The notes under the pieces: generated by a model
What the model was told of the DNA's origin: nothing
What the model saw: only the letters and a program-made list of their open reading frames with translations
The model's database searches: none
Position numbers and translations under genes: made by a program
NCBI GenBank assembly: GCA_019186985.1
Contig: JABARQ010000002.1
Location: 43,745 to 107,744, forward strand
DNA: 64,000 bases
Direction: 5' to 3'
DNA from: Prosthecobacter sp.
GTDB lineage: Bacteria; Verrucomicrobiota; Verrucomicrobiia; Verrucomicrobiales; Verrucomicrobiaceae
Part shown: one piece after another, positions 1 to 7,139 of the stretch
How positions within the stretch are numbered: position 1 is the stretch's first letter
How the letters are laid out: every line of letters begins with the position of its first letter

Positions 1-81
1 AAGCGAAGGGACATGATTCAAGAAAACGGCACACGCGGAGGGGTTTCGTGTCTTGAATGTCATCATGATGTGTTATGATAT

Positions 82-95
82 CACCCTTGAGGGTG
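82..95 (-). terminator. small hairpin just downstream of the Calx-beta gene
   Basis: A short inverted repeat (CACCC, loop TTGA, GGGTG) lies directly after the stop codon of the minus-strand gene ending at 97. The sequence beyond it is AT-rich but has no clear U-tract, so this is only a possible terminator. Positions 1-81 contain no gene that I can support. Confidence 0.3.
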
Positions 96-96
96 C

Positions 97-2682
97 TCAG
101 GGGGCTTCGACGAGCACTTCTCCGGATCGGCCACCGATGGGCACGAGGCCGCGGCCGAAGCCGTAGCCTCCCTGGAAGAAGGTGCCGTAAAAGTTCACAT
201 GCCGGGTGCCCCCGGGCGGGATGATCCTGCCGCTGAACCAGCCGGTTTTGGCGTCGATCGTCATGGAGCATTTTCCGGGGTTGTCAGGCTCGGTGATCCT
301 GACGCCGTTGGTTTCGGAAATGAGGAGTGTGTTGCTGGTGCCGTCGATGACGGTGCCGCTGTTCAGAAAGCGCACGCTGCCGTCACCGAGGGAGGTGTTG
401 AACTCCTGGGTGACGCGCTGGTTTTTTGCCGGGGGCGTGTAGCGGACGGCCCAGCAGGAGATGTTCTGGAAGGGCAGGGCGGTGTGAAAGGCGTCCTTGA
501 CGCGCCAGGGTTTCATCCAGCCAAGCTGGGTTTGCGCACCTGGATGCTGGGTGCCGAGCCCCAGGTCGCAGGTGCCGTAGAAGTTGCCCGCCTTGCCGTA
601 GAGGGGCAGCATGAAGGCGCATTCGCCGCGCGACTGGCCGTCGGGATCCGACTGGGCGACGCGGCTGGAGAAGGTCAGGGGCTGATCATCGGCGGTGCGT
701 CCCACGAAGCGCACGCTGCCATCCGTGAGCGCCGTGACGGTGATGGCGGCGGGGGCCTGGACGGAGCCGCCGCCGATCCCTTCGCAATACAGCGTGTACC
801 TGCCAGCCTGGGGGGCGATGGCATCCTTGCCATTGTAAGGCAGGAAACGGATGACACCGTCGGACCAGTCGCCCTCAGGATCACGCAACGAGGCGTTGCA
901 GCGGCTCCAGCCTTCGGCGAAGCGGAGACGAAGGCCGATGGAGGGGCGGTTGTTCCTGGCGAAGTGAGCCACCAGTTGTCCGTAGGCGTCGAAGAGGCCG
1001 GAGAAGCGGTAGCTGGCCCCCATGTAGTCGACGGTGCCTGAAGCACTGCCTCCGCCGGTGACGGTGCATTTGACCAGGGCGCCCCAGCCCTGGGTGTCGA
1101 GCAGGCCGCAATAGGAGCCCGGCCTGGGCACGAAGAAGTCGTCATCCTCCACGATGACAACGGTGTTGCTGGCGCCGTCGGTGACCGAGCCAAGCTGCGG
1201 GGCGGCGGTCAGCTCCACGCTGAAGCTTTCCGTGCCTTCGAAGCTGGCATCCTGATAGGTTGGAATGGCGATCGAGGCGCTCATCTGGCCGGGCTGGAGG
1301 TAGGCCGTGCCTGAGAGGGCCTGCATGTCAACGCCGGCGAGGCAGGTTGCGGATTGAACGCGCCAGCCGACCGCCACCTGACGGTCCATGCCGCCCTGAC
1401 GGCGCAGTTCCACATAGGCGGTCTGACCTTCCCGGACCCGCAGTTCACGCCATGCCAGAGCGCATTCAGCCGAGCGTGACTCTTCGCCAATGATGACGGT
1501 GTTGCTGGTGCCATCCTGGATGCCAAGACCACCGGTGGTGTCGGTGAAGCCGACGCCGAAGGCCTCGGGGGATTCTTCCTCGATGTTGGGCAGGATGGTG
1601 AACTGGGCGACCGAGGAGCGTGTGCCAGGGGGCAGGTTCAGGATGCCTCCGGGGATGGAATAGTCCACCCCTGCCGAGGCTGCGGCAAAGCCGTCGACGC
1701 CCTCGCTGATGAAGCGAACGCTGCCGTCGCCATCGCCGCGCAGCTTGAAGAAGCGGCAGTCCGCACGGGCGTCCATTTCCGAGACGCGGTGCTGCTCCTG
1801 GGCCCAGGCCAGGGTTCCGGCGCTGCCTTCGGGATACCAGGAAAGCCAGATCCGGCTGTCGGGGCGGCCCGTGCCGCTGGTGCAGGCGATGTAGCAGCCC
1901 TGTCCGGCGAGGAATGAAAGCTGGACACGGGTCGAGTTGTCCAACGTGCTGCCGGAGCCCGATGCCAGCAACGTGCCGGGCTGGCCGGAGACCGAGCTGA
2001 AGACGTGGATGCTGAAGCCGTCAAAGGTCGTGTTGTCCCACTGACGGGAGCCGACGAGGTCAAACTGGTAGTTTCCCGAGGCTGGGGCGGTCCATTCAAA
2101 CCAGATGGCAGGCTGGGAGAGACCGAGCCCGGTCTGGCCGGAGCTGCTGATCGCACCCCGGTTGCCTCGGACGATGGTGCCGCTGGCGCCCGTCAATGTC
2201 TCCGCGTCCTGCCAGTGATTGTTGGTGACCTCGACAAACCGCCAGGACATGTCAAACGGCTGGGCCGCATCCACCACGAGGTAGGCCTGCTGGCCGCGGT
2301 CAAGGTTCACCGAGAGCTTTTCCGTGTTTGGAAACACCGTGTTGGAGGTGCCGTCGGCAAAGGTCTGCAACGGGATGGTGGTGGCGGGATTGCCTGGATA
2401 GCGCAGCTCGGCCCGCAGTCCCTGGGTGTCCGGGATTTCGACGATGAGGCGTCCGTTGGCCGGTGCGGAGTAGCGGTACCAGACCGTGTTTTTGGCTGGC
2501 AGGCCGCCGACATTTGGTTCGCCTGGCTCGGCCGTGGCCTTGCCGCCGCCCTGGCCGGAATAGCTTCCCTCCCGTTCAGTCAGGAGGAGGGTGTTGCTGA
2601 CGCCGTCATTGACCGGTTTTTGCTGGGCCCAGGCGGGTGCCGACAGGAAGAGGAGGGCAAGGAGAGAGGGGAGGCGTTTCAT
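97..2682 (-). CDS. secreted Calx-beta-like protein with repeated DUF1559-type DGxSNT and DGSVRF motifs
   Basis: An 861-residue exported protein. The first 19 residues form a clear signal peptide ending in APAWA. Residues about 310-398 and 410-512 read as Calx-beta-like domains: a GVDYS-type strand, an EEESPE or FEGTES segment, and a last strand ending in EDDD. The earlier part (about 55-300) resembles beta-sandwich carbohydrate-binding or pre-peptidase-type modules with WYRYSAP and WFEWTAP strands. DG[TAV]SNT motifs begin at residues 26, 110, 390, 502 and 780. DGSVRF occurs at 319, 654 and 767, with the variant DGVIRF at 608. These two motifs are hallmarks of the DUF1559 family, but the pilin-like N-terminus of that family is absent. 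The probable location is the periplasm or cell surface, and Calx-beta domains often bind calcium. It is transcribed alone. Its biochemical role is unknown. Confidence 0.75.
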   Translation of the reverse strand: MKRLPSLLALLFLSAPAWAQQKPVNDGVSNTLLLTEREGSYSGQGGGKATAEPGEPNVGGLPAKNTVWYRYSAPANGRLIVEIPDTQGLRAELRYPGNPATTIPLQTFADGTSNTVFPNTEKLSVNLDRGQQAYLVVDAAQPFDMSWRFVEVTNNHWQDAETLTGASGTIVRGNRGAISSSGQTGLGLSQPAIWFEWTAPASGNYQFDLVGSRQWDNTTFDGFSIHVFSSVSGQPGTLLASGSGSTLDNSTRVQLSFLAGQGCYIACTSGTGRPDSRIWLSWYPEGSAGTLAWAQEQHRVSEMDARADCRFFKLRGDGDGSVRFISEGVDGFAAASAGVDYSIPGGILNLPPGTRSSVAQFTILPNIEEESPEAFGVGFTDTTGGLGIQDGTSNTVIIGEESRSAECALAWRELRVREGQTAYVELRRQGGMDRQVAVGWRVQSATCLAGVDMQALSGTAYLQPGQMSASIAIPTYQDASFEGTESFSVELTAAPQLGSVTDGASNTVVIVEDDDFFVPRPGSYCGLLDTQGWGALVKCTVTGGGSASGTVDYMGASYRFSGLFDAYGQLVAHFARNNRPSIGLRLRFAEGWSRCNASLRDPEGDWSDGVIRFLPYNGKDAIAPQAGRYTLYCEGIGGGSVQAPAAITVTALTDGSVRFVGRTADDQPLTFSSRVAQSDPDGQSRGECAFMLPLYGKAGNFYGTCDLGLGTQHPGAQTQLGWMKPWRVKDAFHTALPFQNISCWAVRYTPPAKNQRVTQEFNTSLGDGSVRFLNSGTVIDGTSNTLLISETNGVRITEPDNPGKCSMTIDAKTGWFSGRIIPPGGTRHVNFYGTFFQGGYGFGRGLVPIGGRSGEVLVEAP

Positions 2683-2856
2683 GAGGATGGAGGTGGCTTG
2701 AAGTCACAAGCTTACAAAAGGGATGGCGAGTAGAACCAGGGTTAAATCCAGGAGCCTGTGAAATGCCGCAGGGATTCAGGGGGCGGATTCAAACATCAGC
2801 GGCCGGGCGGTGGTCAGCGCCTTCCCTTTGCCGGGCTCTGCCGGGTCACACAGCGC

Positions 2857-4425
2857 TCACAGCTTCTCCAGCATGACCCTGGCGGCGAGGATGGAGGGTA
2901 CGTTGCTGAAGGCCTTGTCGGCCAGGATGCGCTCGAGAAGGCGGCGGGCGTCCCTGGGGCGGCCTTCCTTGCGATGGAGGTCGGCGAGGCAGAGCAGGGC
3001 GCGGGCCTTGTCGGCGGGCGTGGTGTAGAGCGAGGCGGCGTGCTCGAGCAGTTCGATGGCCTGGGCGTTCTGGCCTTCGCTGGCGGAGAGCAGCGCGGTG
3101 AGCTCCAGCAGGTGGGGGCGGCCGCGGCTCTCGGCCATTTCGGTCAGCGCCTTCTTCAGCTCGCGGCTGTCCTGCTTCTGATGCCTGATCGCCAGGCCCT
3201 GGTAGAGGGCGTAATCCCGGGCGGAGCCTTCACCGCCCATGGCGGCGCCGGGGCCGCGGGCGTAGGGCCGGTAGAGCGGGTCGCCGCAGACCACGTTCAT
3301 CCAGGAGAGAACGGGCGTGGCGTTCCAGGCGGCCTCGGCGACGGTGAACCCGTCTAACAAACGTTGATTTAGGACGTCGAAGTGGACGGTTAGGCTCAGG
3401 TAGGGCTCGAAGACGTTGCCGAGGGCGACGGCGGCGCCGTGCATGAGGAGCGGGCCGACCCAGTGGCGGTCGGTGGAGCGGATGGCGGCGGCGCTGTAGC
3501 TGTGGAGGTGGCAGGCGACGGCGCCGGGCATGAAGGTGAACTTCGGGCTGGCGACGGCCCCGGCGGCGGTGGTGGTGTACCAGCCGAAGTAGAAGGCGGT
3601 GTCCGGCAGGGGCCAGTGGTCGGGGATGAGCGGCTCCTCCCTGTCGATGTAGACAGGCACGCCTGTCCTGCGGAAGAGGATGGCGCTGCGGGCCAGCCAG
3701 TCCTCGCCCTCCTGGTAGGCGCCGGACTTCAGGGCCATGTCGATGACGGCGCGGCCTCGCAATCCTTCTTGTTCGGCGAAGAGGGCGTCCTCGATCATGC
3801 GGCGGACCGTGCCGGAGTCGGGTGCGTCGAGCCTTGCCACGAGCAGCATGCCGGGGGCGCCCTGGAACATCTGGAAGCGCACGGGCTGGTTGAAGTAGGG
3901 GTTTTTGAAGGCGCCGGCGAGTTCGACGCGGGGCATGCCGAGCATGCAGAGCTCGCTGTCGACGCTGGCCTCGTCCTCCCTGGCCGTGGCGGGCTTTTCC
4001 TGGGCGCGCCGGACCTGGAAGGGAACGCCGCGCATGAGGCAGAGGATGCGTACGCTGGATTCGCCGACGAGCATGGCCTTCTTCGGGCGGGCGGAGACGG
4101 GGTCGTTGATGCTGGAGGCGGTCAGCTTCCACCAGCCGTTGCGGACGAAGGCTTCAAACAGCGGCCTGCGCAGGAGGCGTTCGTAGTCATCGCGAGAGAG
4201 GCTGTCATCGATGGGCAGGTCGAGGCCGATGAGGTGGTCCTTCGCAATGCCGCGTTTCTGCGCGTAGAACTCGGCCAGTTCGCGCGACTGGGCGAAGTCG
4301 CGGTTGTAGACCACGACGGTCTCGCCCTGGAGGTCAAGGGCGGGTTCCTGGGCGGAAAGCCGGGGCAGGGCGGAGAGCGAAATCCAGCCGATGCAACGGA
4401 GGAGATGGAAGACGCGGCGGGTCAT
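2857..4425 (-). CDS. TIGR03790 family exported protein
   Basis: A 522-residue protein of the TIGR03790 family, which is found mainly in Verrucomicrobia, Planctomycetes and Acidobacteria and has no assigned function. The ATG at 4425 is chosen because it opens a good signal peptide (about 25 residues, ending RLSAQE) and overlaps the TGA of the upstream MBL-fold gene by 4 bp. The long N-terminal extension possible in this frame lies inside that gene and has shadow-like composition. The family core runs from about residue 30 to 420, including VVYNRD, GVPF and CGDPLYRPY segments. The last 100 residues look like TPR helices (repeated L-x-L-A-x-L patterns). The ATGA overlap implies translational coupling to the hydrolase. 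Confidence 0.85.
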   Translation of the reverse strand: MTRRVFHLLRCIGWISLSALPRLSAQEPALDLQGETVVVYNRDFAQSRELAEFYAQKRGIAKDHLIGLDLPIDDSLSRDDYERLLRRPLFEAFVRNGWWKLTASSINDPVSARPKKAMLVGESSVRILCLMRGVPFQVRRAQEKPATAREDEASVDSELCMLGMPRVELAGAFKNPYFNQPVRFQMFQGAPGMLLVARLDAPDSGTVRRMIEDALFAEQEGLRGRAVIDMALKSGAYQEGEDWLARSAILFRRTGVPVYIDREEPLIPDHWPLPDTAFYFGWYTTTAAGAVASPKFTFMPGAVACHLHSYSAAAIRSTDRHWVGPLLMHGAAVALGNVFEPYLSLTVHFDVLNQRLLDGFTVAEAAWNATPVLSWMNVVCGDPLYRPYARGPGAAMGGEGSARDYALYQGLAIRHQKQDSRELKKALTEMAESRGRPHLLELTALLSASEGQNAQAIELLEHAASLYTTPADKARALLCLADLHRKEGRPRDARRLLERILADKAFSNVPSILAARVMLEKL

Positions 4426-5207
4426 TCCCAGTGAAGCTCCAGTCCATCGTAGGCCAGCCGGACGTCGGGCGGCAGCAGCGGTTCCTCGCGCGAGTGCATG
4501 ATCTCGCATTGGAGATGGGTGAAGAAGGTGCGCCGGGGCTGGATCAGGGCATGCAGGGCGAGCGATTCGGTGAAGTTCAGGTGCGTCGGGTGCTCGGTGT
4601 GGCGGAGGGCGTCGATGATGAGCGTGTCCACGCCCTGGATGAGGTCCAGGGTGGACTGGGGCAGGGACTTGGCGTCGGGGATGTAGGCGCAGAGCCTGCG
4701 GCCATGGCGGGTGAAGAGGTAGCCGATGCACTCGACCTTGCCGTGCTGGACGGGCAGTGGGGTGAGGGTGGTTTCACCGAGGTGAAAGGGGCCGTGCACG
4801 GGCTTGGGGAAGGGCTTCAGGTAGCCGCGGTAGCGGTTCTCGCCGTTGAAGGCGTAGGTGAACATGCGTTCTAGCACCTGCAGGCAGGAGGGCAGGGCAT
4901 GGACGGGCATGAAGGCATCCGCAGGGATGGTGAAGCGGCGCAGCTCATCGAAGCCCGTGAGGTGGTCCATGTGCGGATGGGTGAAGACGGCGGCGTCGAG
5001 ATGACGGATGCCGGCGCGCAGGCACTGGGTGCGGAAATCCGGGCCGGTGTCGACAACCCAGGCCGCCTCGGGCGTGCGCACCCAGATGCTGGAGCGCAGC
5101 CGTTTGTCACGAGGGTCGGTGCTGCGGCAGGTTTCACAGTCACAGCCGATCATCGGAATGCCGACGGAGGTGCCGGTGCCAAGGAAGGTGAGCGTGAAGT
5201 CCGTCAT
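4422..5207 (-). CDS. PhnP-like MBL-fold metallo-hydrolase
   Basis: A 261-residue cytoplasmic metallo-beta-lactamase-fold hydrolase. The N-terminus has the GTGTSxGxP glycine loop followed by a C-x-C-x2-C group at residues 22-27 and a DPRDKRxRSS stretch, as in PhnP and related cyclic-phosphodiesterase/RNase Z-like proteins. The metal site THPHMDH supplies His77, His79, Asp81 and His82, and further ligands are likely at PDAKSL and in the final HLQCEIMH segment. The three cysteines probably hold a structural zinc. The substrate is not determined by context because there are no phosphonate genes nearby. It is co-translated with the TIGR03790 gene through an ATGA overlap. Confidence 0.85.
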   Translation of the reverse strand: MTDFTLTFLGTGTSVGIPMIGCDCETCRSTDPRDKRLRSSIWVRTPEAAWVVDTGPDFRTQCLRAGIRHLDAAVFTHPHMDHLTGFDELRRFTIPADAFMPVHALPSCLQVLERMFTYAFNGENRYRGYLKPFPKPVHGPFHLGETTLTPLPVQHGKVECIGYLFTRHGRRLCAYIPDAKSLPQSTLDLIQGVDTLIIDALRHTEHPTHLNFTESLALHALIQPRRTFFTHLQCEIMHSREEPLLPPDVRLAYDGLELHWE

Positions 5208-5255
5208 GCGTGGGAGGTGCGGGCGTGCAATCGGGGCTCCTGGGTCTCCAAGGTC

Positions 5256-6371
5256 TCAGGAGCGTGCTTCCTTGATGAGCAGTTCGGCGATCTTTTCGGC
5301 GGAGTTGCGGACCGCGAGCTTGCTGGCGGCGCGTTTCATCTCGTCGGCCTTTTTCGGCTGCTGAAGGATGGCGCGCACGGCGTCGGCGAGGACGTCGGCG
5401 TTCAGGTCTTTTTCCGGAAGGATGCGGGCGGCGCCGGCCTTGTCGAAGATCTCCGCGTTGCGGGTCTGGTGATCCTCGGCGGCGTGGGGATAAGGAATGA
5501 GAAGGCTGGGCACGCCGAAGTAGGCCAGTTCCGACATCGAGGAGGCACCGCTGCGGGCGATGGCGAGGTCGGCGGCGCGGTAGGCGAGGTCCATGCGATG
5601 GCAGAAGGCGGCGACGTGCTGGGGAAGCATGGGGTGCTTCGCATAGACGTCACGCACCTCCTCGTAGTCGGTCGGGCCGGCGATGTGCAGGACCTGGATG
5701 CCCATTTTTTCAAACTGCTCCAGCGCCATGCCGACGACGCGGTTGACGCCGCGGGCGCCCTGGCTGCCGCCCATGATGAGCAGGGTTTTCTTCTTGGGGT
5801 CGAGCTTGAAGAAGGCGTGCGGATCCTCCTTGGAGGCCTCGCGCATCGTGCTGCGGATGGGCGTGCCGACGACACGGATGTCCGGGTGCGCGGCGAAGTG
5901 CGCCTTGCAGGCGTCGAGGCCGCAGAGGACGATGTCGGAGTAGCGGGCGTTGAGGCGGTTGGCCTTGCCGGGGATGGCGTTGCTTTCGTGGATGAGGGTG
6001 CGGCATTTTTCCTTCCGGCCTGCATAGAGCGGGGCAAAGGAGGTGAAGCCGCCCATGCCGAGGACCACGCTGACCTGGCGGTCGCGGATGATCTTCCGGC
6101 ACTGCCGCATGCCTTTCCAGAGGCCGGACAGGAAGCCGATCATCTTGGGGGACCAGGGCCTGGGCATCGCCAGGAAGGGCACTTTTTCGAAGCGCAGGTC
6201 CTTGTGGCCGGAGGCGGCGATGGAGTCGATCTTCTTTTCGCTGATGAGCAGGGTGACATCGTGGCCGCGGGCGCTGAGGACCTCGGCGACGGCGATGCCG
6301 GGAAACAGATGCCCGCCGGTGCCGCCGCAGGCGATGAGCACATGGATGGGCTTGGAGGAGTTTTTCTTCAC
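5256..6371 (-). CDS. murG: UDP-GlcNAc--undecaprenyl-PP-MurNAc-pentapeptide GlcNAc transferase
   Basis: MurG is the peripheral inner-membrane glycosyltransferase that turns lipid I into lipid II in peptidoglycan synthesis. The N-terminal glycine loop CGGTGGH is at residues 15-21. A second loop, GGSQGARGVN, and the UDP-GlcNAc-binding signature around ARSGASSMSEL and PYPHAAEDHQ are all present. A GTG start at 6371 gives 371 residues, close to the family norm; the frame upstream is low-complexity and continues into the divergent gene, so longer versions are rejected. A promoter-like TAGAAA lies at 6411-6416 on the minus strand. Other mur/fts genes are not adjacent, so this murG lies outside a dcw cluster. 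Confidence 0.93.
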   Translation of the reverse strand: MKKNSSKPIHVLIACGGTGGHLFPGIAVAEVLSARGHDVTLLISEKKIDSIAASGHKDLRFEKVPFLAMPRPWSPKMIGFLSGLWKGMRQCRKIIRDRQVSVVLGMGGFTSFAPLYAGRKEKCRTLIHESNAIPGKANRLNARYSDIVLCGLDACKAHFAAHPDIRVVGTPIRSTMREASKEDPHAFFKLDPKKKTLLIMGGSQGARGVNRVVGMALEQFEKMGIQVLHIAGPTDYEEVRDVYAKHPMLPQHVAAFCHRMDLAYRAADLAIARSGASSMSELAYFGVPSLLIPYPHAAEDHQTRNAEIFDKAGAARILPEKDLNADVLADAVRAILQQPKKADEMKRAASKLAVRNSAEKIAELLIKEARS

Positions 6372-6507
6372 GGATGGGGGAAAGGGTTCCGGAGATGAAC
6401 CGGGGCTGCTTTCTAGCGATGAAGGCCTGTCTGGAAACCCGAATCTGCGCGAAAAAGCAAGCTTTGTCCGGGAGGCTGGGAGGTGGACAGCATAGGACTT
6501 GCCCACC

Positions 6508-7104
6508 ATGCCCTCCCTGGTGCATGATCCCGGCCCTGTGAGGTTTCTTTCCCATCTGATCCTGATGACCGCCCTGAGCGCGCTGAGCGGCGCCGCCTGG
6601 GTGGCGCATCGTCCGGCACCCATTCCATCGCTGCCGGAAGCACGGCCTGAGGGGCGGCAGCGCGACCTGGTGGATGACCTCAAGCAGGCGTCCATCAAGG
6701 GGGCGGGCATCCTGGAGGTCAGCCAGGCCGAGATCAACCGCCACCTGGCGCGTGTGCTGACGGCGAGGACCGACGAGTCGCTGGGCAGCCGGGTGAAGCT
6801 GGAGGCGGTGCGTGTGGAACTGCTGGAGGACCTGGCGAAGGTCACCGTGGTCTGGAATGTGCTGGGGCATCGCAGCACCGTGACGCTGGACCTGGCGGTG
6901 AACCGGCTGGAGAAGGTTTTTCGGATTGAAGTGGTCGGCGGAGCCTACGGTCACCTGCCGGTGCCGCGAGGCATGCTCAGGCCCCTGGCTCCCGTGCTGA
7001 GGGGGCTGGGTGAAGCTTTGCGGCCGGAGATTCAGGCGCTTTTCCAGATGAACCAGGTCACCATCGCCCCGGGCAAGCTGCTGCTGGATCCCCGTTTTCC
7101 CTGA
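6508..7104 (+). CDS. hypothetical membrane-anchored or secreted protein
   Basis: A 198-residue protein I do not recognise. The ATG at 6508 is preferred over an in-frame TTG at 6499. Residues about 12-34 form a hydrophobic segment that could be a signal peptide or anchor (LILMTALSALSGAAWVA). The remainder is a compact mixed alpha/beta domain with alternating hydrophobics, for example KLEAVRVELLEDLAKVTVVW, and contains no cysteine. It is divergent from murG. It ends 35 bp before the next gene on the same strand, so the two are probably co-transcribed. Confidence 0.7.
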   Translation: MPSLVHDPGPVRFLSHLILMTALSALSGAAWVAHRPAPIPSLPEARPEGRQRDLVDDLKQASIKGAGILEVSQAEINRHLARVLTARTDESLGSRVKLEAVRVELLEDLAKVTVVWNVLGHRSTVTLDLAVNRLEKVFRIEVVGGAYGHLPVPRGMLRPLAPVLRGLGEALRPEIQALFQMNQVTIAPGKLLLDPRFP

Positions 7105-7139
7105 ACCCTGCCGTGTCCCTTCTCACTCACGTCACGCCC

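Noticed and set aside
97..2682. Calling the left-edge protein a DUF1559 family member
   Set aside because: It has the DGTSNT and DGSVRF motifs, but no type IV pilin-like N-terminus and more than twice the usual length; its fold reads as Calx-beta and other beta-sandwiches.
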